Assembly: GCA_902776665.1 (NCBI GenBank)
Contig: CACYQZ010000007.1
Coordinates: 17,711-81,710 of the forward strand
Direction of reading: 5' to 3'
Length of the DNA: 64,000 nt
From: an uncultured Prevotellaceae bacterium
GTDB taxonomy: Bacteria; Bacteroidota; Bacteroidia; Bacteroidales; Bacteroidaceae
Shown here: piece after piece, positions 34,148 to 43,300 of the stretch
Layout of the letters: each line of letters starts with the position of its first letter
Numbering within the stretch: position 1 is the stretch's first letter
Notes under the pieces: model-generated
Seen by the model: only the letters and a program-made list of their open reading frames with translations
Databases searched by the model: none
What the model was told of the DNA's origin: nothing
Translations under genes and position numbers: made by a program

Positions 34148-37100
34148 TTAGAACTTAACCTCAAGACCGATGGTGAAGGTCTTGTTGGGAACGTAGTCGT
34201 AGTCTGTGCCACCGCCGAAGTTGTACTGCGGGTTCATACCGTCGAGGTGTGTGAACAGAGCTACGTTATCCATAGAGGTAAACACGCGGACGTTGCCCAG
34301 ACCGACTTTCTTCACCCACAACTGCGGGAGCATGTAGCTCAGCGTGATGTTCTTGATGGCGAAGTAAGAAGCGTCGATCAGGTAGCGGTCGGTGACGAGC
34401 TGGTTACCATCGGCGATGGCCATACGGGGCACGTCGGTGATGTCGCCCGGCTTCTGCCAGCGGCGCAGTGCTGCGCGGTTCCAAGTGGAGCTGGCATACC
34501 AGAGGTCCATGTGTGCGCTGTAGTTGCTGTCGTAGATCTTGCCACCGAGCGAGTAGGTGGTCAGGATGCTGAGGCTCAGGTTCTTGTAGTTGAGCGCGGT
34601 CGAGAGGCTACCATAGAGGTCGGGGATACGGCTTCCGAGGTAGTACTTCGATGCGTTTGCCTTGGCATAGTCGCTGGTGATGTATTCGGTGCCGGGCTTC
34701 ATGTTGCCGTCATCGTCCTTCTCGTATGCCCAGTAGAGCTGCTGACCCGTGAGCGGATCGACACCTGCCGACTTGGCCATGTAGAACGTGTTGAGCTCGT
34801 AGCCTTCCTTGATGACGCGCACACCATTGATGATTTCGGGCGATTCAGCCGTGAGTTTGGTCACTTTGTTGTTCAGGATTGATCCCATCCATGCGAGATT
34901 CCACTCGAAGTCTTTCATCTTCACGGGATAGCCGCTGACTTCGAATTCCCAACCTTGGTTGCGCATGTTACCGACGTTGGCGCTGTAGCCGGTGAAACCG
35001 GTGGAGAGCGGCAGCGGATAGTTCAGCAGCATGTCGGTGGTCTTCTTGTTGAAGTACTCGATGCTGGCGTGCAGGCGGCTGTTGAGGAAGGTTCCTTCAA
35101 GACCGATGTTCAGGTTGCCGTTCTTTTCCCAAGAAACTTCTTTGTTTTCCAATGTCGAAACGAATCCACCAGGAGCGTTACCGTTGGCGTAGCTCAGGTC
35201 GTAGAGGCTCTGCCAAGTGTAGTAATTCTGAGTTCCATCGGAGTGCAAAATATTGTCGTTACCCTGCTCACCATAACTGATCTTGAACGAGAGGTTGTCG
35301 AGCCACTTCACATCTTGCAGGAATTTCTCCTTCGAAACGCGCCAGTTGGCACCAATCGACCAGAACGTACCGGTGTTGTTGTCCACGTAGAAGCGCGAAG
35401 AAGCGTCCTGACGGAACGAAGCGGTGAGGTAGTACTTGTCGGCGAAGTTGTAGTTGATACGGCTCAGCCAAGAGTTGATGCGATACTTATCGGTGTAGGA
35501 GTCGGCTTCGTTGAGCGTGGTGCCCGGACGAAGTTCCTTGATACCGTTTACGAGGCTGGTCTTGCTGGCTCTGAGAAACTCGTAGGTGTAGTCGTACCAC
35601 TCGTGACCGAGCAGGACGTCGATGTTGTGCGAACCGAACGAGCGGTTCCAAGTGAGCAGCTGGTTGAAGGTGTAGCTCAGCGTGCGGCCATTCTGCTTCC
35701 GAATCAGACCGCCGGCGTTCTTCTGGTTACCGTGCTCGGAGTTAATGTAGCGCATGTAGTTGGCGCTGGTGTAGTCTGCACCGAAGTTGATGGCAAACTT
35801 CAAGCCCTGCAACCATCCGAAGCGGGGAGCGTCTCCACCGAATTGCACACCTGTACGCACGCTGGCAGCGTCGCGCTTCGTGTAGGCGTCGTCGAGCATC
35901 AACATACCCAGCGAGCTGAAGTCGCTCATCGAACCGGGACGAGCTTTGCCGTTGGGACGAGTTTCACCCCAGTCGTAGAGAACATTGCCTTGGTCGTCGT
36001 ACATAGTCTGACCATTTTCGTCTTTCAGATAGACGGGGAACAACGGGTTGATGAACTGTGCGGTGTACCACACGTTCGAGGTGCTCGTTCCGTCGTAGTC
36101 GCTGAAGTTCGAGCGCGAGTGCGACAGAGCGGTGCTCAGGTTGGCCTTGAACCAGTCGGTCACTTGGCTGTCGATGTTGGTACGAGCGGTGTAGCGCTGG
36201 AAAGAGGTCGTTTTCAACAGACCATCTTCGTTCAGATAACCGAGCGAAAGCATGTACTTGGTCTTGTCGGAACCGCCGTCGATGGAGAACTGGTGTTCGT
36301 GACGGAAAGCGTTCTTGCGGAGCACGGCATCCATCCAGTCCTCATCCCAAACCGACTGGGCGTCGGTGCGCACCTGACCCGTTGCGGGGTCGATGATTTC
36401 GTTCCACTTGTAGTTCTTGAACGGGTTGTAGTATTCACCACCCAGTTCGTCGCCGAGGGCGTTGCGGGCTGCAGCCTCAGCGTCGGCCAGAGCCAGGCCT
36501 TGGTTGAACTGGTAGTCGTTGCGCAGAGCCTCGTAGTAGAGCTGCACAAACTCCTGCTGGTTCACATGGTCGTATTTCTTGATGGCACGATTCGACCAAC
36601 CGACGGTAGAACGCCAGTTCACGTTGGCCTTACCAGCCTTACCCTGCTTGGTGGTAATCATCACCACACCGTTGGCACCACGTGCACCATACAGAGCACC
36701 TGCCGAAGCGTCTTTCAACACGGTCATCGACTCGATGTCGGCGGGGTTGATGCTGGCGAGGTTGCCGTCGTAGGGAATACCATCGACCACGTACAGCGGT
36801 GCGCTCGATGCGTTGATCGAACCGAAACCACGCACGCGAATCACAGGCGACGAACCCGGCTGACCCGAACCCGAAGTCACCTGCACACCAGAAACGTTAC
36901 CTTCCAGTGCTTTCACGGCACTTGTCACGGGGCGAAGTTCCATGTCTTTCGCATTGACATTGGCTGCCGAACCGGTGAACGACGTCTTCTTGGCCGTACC
37001 ATAGGCCACGACAATCACTTCATCGAGGGCTTGTTTGTCACTCGTAAGCAGAATGCGCATGTTCGGGCGAGCCGTCACCTCGATCGGCTCCATGCCGACA

Positions 37101-37324
37101 TAGGTAATGCGCAGCAATTCATGTCCTTTCGGACAGGTCAGCGTGAACTTACCGTCCACGTTCGTTGCTGTACCGACGCTTGTACCTACAACCATGACAG
37201 TTGCACCAACAACGGGTTCACCGTCGTCTTGAGATACCACGGTACCACTGACTTGCATCTGGGCCATTGCTCCTATTGCTGAGAACAGGAATGCGGCCAA
37301 AAACAAACTTAGTCTTTTAACCAT
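34148..37324 (-). CDS. SusC-like TonB-dependent receptor (left member of an inverted pair)
   Basis: 1058 residues. Signal peptide MVKRLSLFLAAFLFSAIGAMAQ is almost identical in DNA to that of the right-hand SusC. CarboxypepD_reg-like domain at ~22-110 (VSGTVVSQDDGEPVVGATV), TonB-box-like region and linker (LDEVIVVAYGTAKKTSFTGS), then plug (IRVRGFGSINASSAPLYVVDG; LKDASAGALYGARGANGVVMIT) and barrel to Phe. No TAnnTTTG sequence on the minus strand could be found in the ~170 bp upstream, so this locus seems OFF in the sequenced orientation. After inversion of 37386-40133 the promoter at 40058 would face it. Confidence 0.95.
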   Translation of the reverse strand: MVKRLSLFLAAFLFSAIGAMAQMQVSGTVVSQDDGEPVVGATVMVVGTSVGTATNVDGKFTLTCPKGHELLRITYVGMEPIEVTARPNMRILLTSDKQALDEVIVVAYGTAKKTSFTGSAANVNAKDMELRPVTSAVKALEGNVSGVQVTSGSGQPGSSPVIRVRGFGSINASSAPLYVVDGIPYDGNLASINPADIESMTVLKDASAGALYGARGANGVVMITTKQGKAGKANVNWRSTVGWSNRAIKKYDHVNQQEFVQLYYEALRNDYQFNQGLALADAEAAARNALGDELGGEYYNPFKNYKWNEIIDPATGQVRTDAQSVWDEDWMDAVLRKNAFRHEHQFSIDGGSDKTKYMLSLGYLNEDGLLKTTSFQRYTARTNIDSQVTDWFKANLSTALSHSRSNFSDYDGTSTSNVWYTAQFINPLFPVYLKDENGQTMYDDQGNVLYDWGETRPNGKARPGSMSDFSSLGMLMLDDAYTKRDAASVRTGVQFGGDAPRFGWLQGLKFAINFGADYTSANYMRYINSEHGNQKNAGGLIRKQNGRTLSYTFNQLLTWNRSFGSHNIDVLLGHEWYDYTYEFLRASKTSLVNGIKELRPGTTLNEADSYTDKYRINSWLSRINYNFADKYYLTASFRQDASSRFYVDNNTGTFWSIGANWRVSKEKFLQDVKWLDNLSFKISYGEQGNDNILHSDGTQNYYTWQSLYDLSYANGNAPGGFVSTLENKEVSWEKNGNLNIGLEGTFLNSRLHASIEYFNKKTTDMLLNYPLPLSTGFTGYSANVGNMRNQGWEFEVSGYPVKMKDFEWNLAWMGSILNNKVTKLTAESPEIINGVRVIKEGYELNTFYMAKSAGVDPLTGQQLYWAYEKDDDGNMKPGTEYITSDYAKANASKYYLGSRIPDLYGSLSTALNYKNLSLSILTTYSLGGKIYDSNYSAHMDLWYASSTWNRAALRRWQKPGDITDVPRMAIADGNQLVTDRYLIDASYFAIKNITLSYMLPQLWVKKVGLGNVRVFTSMDNVALFTHLDGMNPQYNFGGGTDYDYVPNKTFTIGLEVKF

Positions 37325-37368
37325 AAATTCTCTCTTTTTAAAAGTTAATAATATAAATAATGTGTAAA
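37218..37368 (-). repeat. Left copy of ~150-bp inverted repeat (susC leader plus signal-peptide codons)
   Basis: On the minus strand it matches 40165-40314 with about four mismatches and a 1-bp length change. Starts at TTTACACATTATTTATATT, runs through the start codon and signal peptide, and ends at ~codon 35. Coding sequence then diverges sharply. Confidence 0.85.
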
Positions 37369-37385
37369 ATTTAGACTTTTTCGTG

Positions 37386-37401
37386 CCTCCGCGCGGGAGG
37401 T
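37386..37401 (+). repeat. Left inversion site (16-bp inverted repeat)
   Basis: CCTCCGCGCGGGAGGT, exact inverted copy of 40118-40133. Arms CCTCC/GGAGG enclose a 5-bp asymmetric spacer GCGCG, a layout typical of tyrosine-recombinase crossover sites. Confidence 0.75.
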
Positions 37402-37416
37402 GGGGAGGCTTTTAAG

Positions 37417-37424
37417 TAAATTTG
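37417..37424 (+). promoter_or_regulatory. Possible -7 box of the recombinase gene
   Basis: TAAATTTG, 27 bp before the start codon and inside the invertible segment. No TTTG at -33; that position falls in the inversion site itself. Confidence 0.45.
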
Positions 37425-37451
37425 TGGGCGATTGCCCTTTCATTTTAATCT

Positions 37452-38342
37452 ATGAGAAAAAAAGCAAAATTTTTTCACATGGCCACAGCGGTCATCGAGA
37501 AATGGAAACAGGACAAAAGTCCGAGTACAAATGCGAACTACCAGACGGCTCTTCGGTCGTTGAAGACGTTCACGGAGAATCAGGGAATCGACCTGAATGG
37601 GCTCAACGAACCGCTCATCAAGGCTTACGAGCACTGGCTGCGAGAGAAAGGTGTGTGCCTCAATACGATTTCGTGCTACATGCGGTCGCTTCGCTCGCTC
37701 TACCACCAACTTGGAGGAAAGGGCGACCCGTTCAGCGCCGTCTTCACTGGCTCGGAAAGAACCGAGAAACGAGCTATCAGCATCGAGGATGTCAGGAAAA
37801 TTCGCCTACTGAAACTGCAAAAAGGCTCGCGCATCGACCTGACACGCGACATTTTCCTTTTCTGCGTCTATGCGCTCGGAATGCCCTTTGTCGATATGGC
37901 CCACCTGAGAAAACACAATCTTCGCAACGGTGCCATTGTCTATATGCGCCACAAGACGCAACAGACCATTCGCGTCCCCTTGGAGCCTTGCATGACTGAC
38001 ATCATTCAAAAATACACGAATTACGACAGCGACTATCTGTTTCCAATCATCCGTTCGCTCGACCCGAAAAAGGCCTATCGGCAGTATCAGGTATCTTTGG
38101 GGGTGTATAACAAAAATCTGAAGGAATTGTCGCACATGGCTGGAATCAAGGCCAATCTCACCTCCTACGTCGTGCGCCACACGTGGGCGAGCCTTGCCTA
38201 CGAAAAAAACGTCGATCTCAGCGTCATTTCAAAGGCTCTCGGCCACACCGACACCCAAACCACTCAAATCTACATACGCGAAATCAACGACGAGCGGCTG
38301 GCAACTGCCAACCGCTCGCTGCTGTCGAGTTTTTGGGAGTAA
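37452..38342 (+). CDS. Bacteroides-type tyrosine recombinase (candidate invertase)
   Basis: 296 residues. N-terminal SAM-like domain (~15-100; FTENQGIDLNGLNEPLIKAYEHW) and catalytic domain (~115-290). The pattern GMPFVDMAHLRKHNL is that of Bacteroidales phase-variation integrases. Catalytic residues visible: Arg242 and His243 in SYVVRHTWASLAYEKN, His265 in LGHTDTQTTQIYI, and Tyr274. The residue aligned with Arg I (the R of RGM in relatives as I recall them) appears to be Leu142. IntDOT of CTnDOT also lacks a canonical Arg I yet works, so loss of activity does not follow. It lies 50 bp inside the left inversion site, as expected for an invertase acting on its own flanks. Confidence 0.88.
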   Translation: MRKKAKFFHMATAVIEKWKQDKSPSTNANYQTALRSLKTFTENQGIDLNGLNEPLIKAYEHWLREKGVCLNTISCYMRSLRSLYHQLGGKGDPFSAVFTGSERTEKRAISIEDVRKIRLLKLQKGSRIDLTRDIFLFCVYALGMPFVDMAHLRKHNLRNGAIVYMRHKTQQTIRVPLEPCMTDIIQKYTNYDSDYLFPIIRSLDPKKAYRQYQVSLGVYNKNLKELSHMAGIKANLTSYVVRHTWASLAYEKNVDLSVISKALGHTDTQTTQIYIREINDERLATANRSLLSSFWE

Positions 38343-38353
38343 ATAAAGGCACA

Positions 38354-39622
38354 TCAGTCTTTTAGGCATCCAATGGGAACGACAAAAATGCCGTCTTTTC
38401 GTTGGTAGGCAAATTCGCCGCATGTCACCACCATCAGGAAAGACGGTTTTCCCATTTTCTCCAAATCGACTTTATTTGCCAGTTTTTTAAGGTTTTCTGC
38501 GGCTTCTTCGATTTGCTTGTGTCCGAGTTTTACCTCTACGGCCGCCCATCTGCCGTCGTTCAAGGCTAAAATCATATCGGCCTCAAGCCCGTTCTTGTCA
38601 CGGAAATGAAAGACGTCACCATCGTTGGCTTGTGTGTAAACGCGCAAATCCCTCGTACAAAGAGACTCAAAAAGAAATCCGAAGAAATTAAAATCTTCCA
38701 ATAAGTGCTTCGGACTGATGCGCAAAACGGCGGTAGCAATTGACGGATCGGTGAAATGTCGCTTTGATGCCGTTCTAATGGCGGTTTTCGAGCGTAAGGA
38801 CGGCGACCACGCCGGTTGGTCTTCTATCACGAAGATGCGGCGTAGGGCGTTCAGATAGGTGTCAAGTGTGGGTATGGAAATGCTTTTTTCGTCACCCTCG
38901 AAGTCACGCAAAATGGTGGTGTTTGTGGCCATCGTGGCTACGTTTCGAGCCAATGACCTCAACAAAAGTTGTACGCGTTTTGGATTCTTCTCAACACCAT
39001 CTACGCGTGAGATGTCTTGATGGATAATGGCATCGACATAGTCACGCGACAAGGCCAGTGCATCTTCAGGAGCCAATCTGACAGAAGCGGGCCATCCGCC
39101 CCGGCAGATGGCATATGCGGCCTGTTCCACCGTCAGTAGCGATGGCGTGAGGTCGATAGGGTTGTTGTCGAAAAGATCCCTCAAAGAGATTTTTCCATTG
39201 GATTCTTGCGATTCATACAGGCTCATCGTGTGCATGGCCAAGCGCGAAATACGGCCTGTTCCTGTATGCAGGGTGGCGTTGTCCAGCGGCACTGCCGAGC
39301 CTGTCAAGATGAATTGCCCCGTTTGTTGGCGTTGGTCAACGGCAAAGCGCACCGCGTCCCAAAGCACAGGAGCCGTCTGCCATTCGTCTATCAGATGAGG
39401 CACTGCTCCTTCCAATAAAACTGAAGGTTGGGTGTCGGCAGCCATCATATAGCCCTTCGCCTTGTCGGGGTCCTGCATATACACGACACTTTTGGCAGCC
39501 ACAGACGACGTGGCAGTTTTACCGCACCATTTCGGACCCGTCACAAGCACTGCGCCTGAATGTTTCAGTTTCTTCGCAAGCAAAGCATCGCCGATTCTCG
39601 GCAAATAATTCTTGATTTCCAT
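38354..39622 (-). CDS. AAA-family ATPase with DUF4143 domain (copy 1, inside the invertible segment)
   Basis: 422 residues. Walker A variant VTGPKWCGKTATS, Walker B-like HLIDEWQTAP, sensor region FILTGSAVPLDN; C-terminal DUF4143 (~200-400) with a nuclease-like HFRDKNGLEADMIL ... WAAVEVKLG segment (D-x-ExK pattern). Function of the family is not established. It ends VVPIGCLKD, the same as the copy at 45184, and the 3' ends share a near-identical ~55 bp. Oriented against the recombinase; its 3' end is 11 bp from it. Preceded by its own promoter and three 23-bp repeats. Confidence 0.88.
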   Translation of the reverse strand: MEIKNYLPRIGDALLAKKLKHSGAVLVTGPKWCGKTATSSVAAKSVVYMQDPDKAKGYMMAADTQPSVLLEGAVPHLIDEWQTAPVLWDAVRFAVDQRQQTGQFILTGSAVPLDNATLHTGTGRISRLAMHTMSLYESQESNGKISLRDLFDNNPIDLTPSLLTVEQAAYAICRGGWPASVRLAPEDALALSRDYVDAIIHQDISRVDGVEKNPKRVQLLLRSLARNVATMATNTTILRDFEGDEKSISIPTLDTYLNALRRIFVIEDQPAWSPSLRSKTAIRTASKRHFTDPSIATAVLRISPKHLLEDFNFFGFLFESLCTRDLRVYTQANDGDVFHFRDKNGLEADMILALNDGRWAAVEVKLGHKQIEEAAENLKKLANKVDLEKMGKPSFLMVVTCGEFAYQRKDGIFVVPIGCLKD

Positions 39623-39646
39623 TGTTTAAAGGATTGGTTCCGCCTG

Positions 39647-39678
39647 CAAAATTACGGAAACTTTAAGAAACGGCCAAA
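39647..39678 (-). promoter_or_regulatory. Promoter of DUF4143 ATPase copy 1
   Basis: Minus strand TTTG (39678-39675), 20-bp spacer, TAATTTTG (39654-39647), 24 bp before the start codon. The -33 box falls within the first 23-bp repeat unit. Confidence 0.75.
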
Positions 39679-39730
39679 AATAATTTTAAGAAATGGCTAA
39701 AAATAATTTTAAGAAACGGCCAAAAGGTCT
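39662..39730. repeat. Three 23-bp direct repeats upstream of ATPase copy 1
   Basis: Units at 39662-39684, 39685-39707 and 39708-39730, core TTTAAGAAACGGCCAAAAAT. Units 1 and 2 differ at two bases; unit 3 differs only in its last five. They overlap the promoter, as expected of an operator array. The rest of the 39731-40060 gap is AT-rich and holds only the promoters listed here. Confidence 0.85.
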
Positions 39731-39861
39731 CAAAGATGAAAAATTTTGGCGGTTCACGAAAAAAAGTTCACTCGAAATCCATCACTTTTGGATCAAAAAT
39801 AACGTTTTTTGAGCGTAAAATGTTAAAAAATGGGGTGGAAACAACTTTTTTTGAAAAAAAA

Positions 39862-39892
39862 TTGTTTGTTTCATAAAAATGCACTATATTTG
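39862..39892 (+). promoter_or_regulatory. Distal promoter facing the right-hand susC
   Basis: TTG at 39862-39864 (ATTG), 20-bp spacer, TATATTTG at 39885-39892. Lies inside the invertible segment, ~315 bp before the susC start. Confidence 0.5.
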
Positions 39893-40057
39893 CAAAGTCA
39901 AACCCTAATAAAACTAAAAACGAAAAAAAATATCACAAGCGCGAATATTTCGAAATGAAAATTTGTGCAAAAAAAAGAATAAATATGTGACATATATTAA
40001 CTATTAACCCTCAAAAAAAACAAAATTAAAATTTTTATGAAAAAAAATTGTTATTTA

Positions 40058-40089
40058 TTTGGCAGTATGATAAAAATATGCTAAATTTG
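40058..40089 (+). promoter_or_regulatory. Main promoter facing the right-hand susC, inside the invertible segment
   Basis: TTTG at 40058-40061, 20-bp spacer, TAAATTTG at 40082-40089: a full consensus match, 29 bp inside the right inversion site. Predicted leader of ~110 nt contains the inversion site and the conserved susC leader. Confidence 0.75.
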
Positions 40090-40117
40090 CAAATTGAAAG
40101 TCAGAAAAAAACGAGTT

Positions 40118-40133
40118 ACCTCCCGCGCGGAGG
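40118..40133 (+). repeat. Right inversion site (16-bp inverted repeat)
   Basis: ACCTCCCGCGCGGAGG, exact inverted copy of 37386-37401; spacer CGCGC is opposite in orientation to the left site, as required for inversion rather than deletion. Confidence 0.75.
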
Positions 40134-40164
40134 TGTGAAATGTGGCAGCAAAGATAGAACTTTA

Positions 40165-40314
40165 TTTACACATTATTTATATTATTAACTTAAAAAAGAG
40201 AGAATTTATGGTTAAAAGACTAAGTTTGTTTTTGGCCGCCTTCCTGTTCTCAGCAATAGGAGCAATGGCCCAGATGCAAGTCAGTGGTACCGTGGTGTCT
40301 CAAGACGATGGTGA
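40165..40314 (+). repeat. Right copy of ~150-bp inverted repeat (susC leader plus signal-peptide codons)
   Basis: Counterpart of 37218-37368; see that entry. Covers ~43 bp of leader and ~36 codons. Confidence 0.85.
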
Positions 40315-43300
40315 GCCTATCGTGGGTGCTGCGGTCAGAGTAGAGGGAACAGACGTAGGATCTACGACGAACCTCGATGGTAAATTTACGGTGAAGCTGC
40401 CGCAGGGCAAGCATCAGTTGACTATTTCGTATATCGGCATGAAAACCGTGCAGGTGGCCGCCCGCGACGGAATGCGTGTCGTTATGTCAAGCGAAGAAGG
40501 CTCGTTAGACGAGGTGGTGGTCGTGGCTTATGGTACGGCCAAGCGCCAGTCGATTACGGGTGCTGTGTCGGTTGTGGGTGAGGAGAAAATCAAGGATCGC
40601 ATCGCCACATCGGTGACAGCTGCTTTGGAAGGCTCGTCGCCTGGTGTGCAGGTGAACAACACCTATGGTGAACCTGGCGCAGCTCCGTCGATTCGCATTC
40701 GCGGTATCGGCTCGCTTGTAAGCGGTGCATCGTCTCCGCTGTATGTCGTGGATGGTGTTCCTTTTGACGGCAACATTGCCGAAATCAACGCCGCGGACAT
40801 TGAGTCAATGTCGGTGCTGAAAGATGCCGCTTCGGCAGCCCTGTATGGTAACCGTGCAGCTAATGGTGTGGTGCTGATTACGACGAAGAAGGGTCGTGGA
40901 ACAGCCAAACCGCAAACCTCGCTGAAAATCAATCAGGGTATCTACAGCCGCGGCATTCCCGAATACGATCGTCTGGCAGCTGAACCTTGGATGGAAGTTT
41001 CTTGGGAAGCAATGAAGAACTTTGCATTGAGTTCAGGTGTTGCAAAAGATGCAGCAGCAGCTGCCGCGTATGCTACTGAGCATGTCGTGAATGACTATGT
41101 GAAGCGTAACATCTTTGACGGTGATGCAAAGGCTCTGTTCGATTCCAACGGCAAACTGACCGCAACCCGTCTGGCTGGCTACACCGACCTTGACTGGGAA
41201 GATGCAGTCGAGCGCAAAGGCTATCGTCAGGACTATGTGCTATCGGAAGCTTTCGCAGGTGAGAAGTACAATATCTATGCCTCGGCTGGTTACTTGAACG
41301 AGAAAGGTTATGTGCTTGCCAGCGACTACGAGCGTTTCACGGGTCGTATCAACACGCAGTTCACACCGGTGAAATGGCTGAAGACTGGTATCAACCTGAA
41401 CGGTACGTATGCCGAGCGTGACTACAACTCCAATGCAACAGGCAGCTACTATGCCAATCCGTTCTCGACGGCTCGCTACATGGCACCCGTTTATCCTATC
41501 TATTTGCACAACGACGACGGATCATTCCTGCTTGACGAGAATGGTGAAAAGCAGTACGATACTACCTCATCATATCTGTCGAACCGCAATATCGCTTTCG
41601 AGTTGCGCAACGACCATAACAAAAGCCGCCGCACGGCACTCGAAGGAATGGCTTTCGCCACCGTTATGCTGCCTTATGGTTTCTCGGCTACAGTGAAGGC
41701 CGACTTCACTCGCTCGACGACCAATCGTCAAGTGTATAACAATCCGAAAATCGGTGACGGTGCAACGAACAACGGTCGTCTGACAGAGTATGCTTACCAA
41801 TACAACTCGCGCACTGCACAGCAGTTGCTCAACTGGGACTATGATTTCGATGTTCACCACATCGATGTGATGCTTGGTCATGAGAACTATGATCTGAAAT
41901 CCCGCTATCTCTATGGTATGAACACGGGTATGGGTATTGAAGGCATCTATGTGATGGGCAATTTCACGACAAACAGCTATTTTGAGGGATACAACGATGT
42001 TGACCGCACGGAATCGTATCTGGCTCGTGCCCGCTACAATTTCGATGAGAGGTATTTTGCCGACTTTTCTTGGCGTCGCGATGGTAGTTCGCGCTTCCAC
42101 AAGGACAACCGCTGGGGTAATTTCTTCTCGTTCGGCCTGAACTGGAATGCCAAGAAAGAATCTTTCCTGAAGGATGTGAAATGGGTAGATCAGTTGCGTG
42201 TACGCGCCTCTTACGGTGAGGTGGGTAACAATGCTGCCGTTTCACTTTACGGCTATCAGGCTCTCTATGGTATGGAGAAGAATGCTGGTAAGACGGCTCT
42301 CGTGAAGAAAAGCCTTTCTGCAGAAGACATCAAGTGGGAAACCGCACAGACCATCGACTTTGCCATCGAAGGCCAGTTGTTCAACCGCCTGAACTTCAGC
42401 CTCGGCTATTTCGACCGTCGCAACAAAGACCTACTTTTTGAGGTTCGTCTACCACTGTCGGCAGGTTCTTATGTATGGGCTGACGTGCTCAATCTGACCA
42501 AGTATCAGAACATCGGAACCATCTCCAACCGAGGTTTTGAAATTTCTCTCAATGGTGATGTCGTCAAGAAAAAACACCTCACTTGGAATCTGATGTTTGA
42601 TGCAACGTTCCTCAGCAGCAAAATCAAGAAACTTCCCAACGGAGAAGACATTCTCAACGGCAACCAGAAATATTCCGAGAACCACGATCCTTACGAATTC
42701 TGGACCTATCACTTCGAAGGTGTGGATCAGATGACAGGTCAGTCGCTCTACACGCTTGATCCTGAAAAGAAAGATGCCGCTGCCTCTGCCAAGGAATTGG
42801 TAACTATCAACGGTACGGACTATACCACCAGCATCACCTACGGTTTGCGCGACTGGGCAGGTTCGGCTCACCCCGATGTCTATGGCTCGTTCGGATCCAA
42901 CCTGCGTTGGAAAGACTTGTTCTGCAACGTGCTGTTCACCTACAGCCTCGGCGGTAAAGTCTTGGACGGTGTCTATCGTAGCCTTATGTCCACCAACTCG
43001 GCTTCGTCGGCTGGTGCCAACCATATCGACCTTCTGAACTCATGGAAAGCCGCTCCTGCAGGTATGACCGAAACTTCGGCCAACCGTATCGATCCAAACG
43101 GTCTTCCCATTATCGACTTCAACCGCAGCAGCTACAACAACGCCATGAGCGACCGCTGGCTGACCAGTGCTTCGTGGCTCGTGTTGAAGAACATTACCCT
43201 CGGCTATAGCCTGCCGAAAACCATCGTCAAGCAATTGGGCATTGAGGGAATCTCTGTGACCGCCGGTGTGGAGAACCTCTTCACTTGGACCGCCCGCAAG

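Larger units (their letters stand above)
37386..40133. mobile_element. Proposed invertible segment between two susC genes
   Basis: About 2.75 kb bounded by the 16-bp inverted repeats. Contents: tyrosine recombinase (+), DUF4143 ATPase (-), and outward-facing promoter(s) at the right end. Outside each site lies a susC gene reading away from the segment. Orientation as sequenced places the promoter before the right-hand susC only. Confidence 0.7.

Noticed and set aside
34955-37282. 775-codon plus-strand frame opposite the left susC
   Set aside because: Same antisense shadow effect; no recognisable motifs.
37402-37412. GGGGAGGC next to the left inversion site as part of the DUF559 cassette repeat family
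   Set aside because: Only a short G-rich similarity; the 34-bp repeat structure is absent.
39647-39730. Plasmid-type origin iterons
   Set aside because: Repeats sit on an ATPase promoter; no Rep protein or plasmid genes are near, and the surroundings are chromosomal.
40142-40207. Earlier GTG start for the right-hand SusC
   Set aside because: It would put 22 residues before a standard signal peptide; the paralogue starts at the equivalent of 40208.
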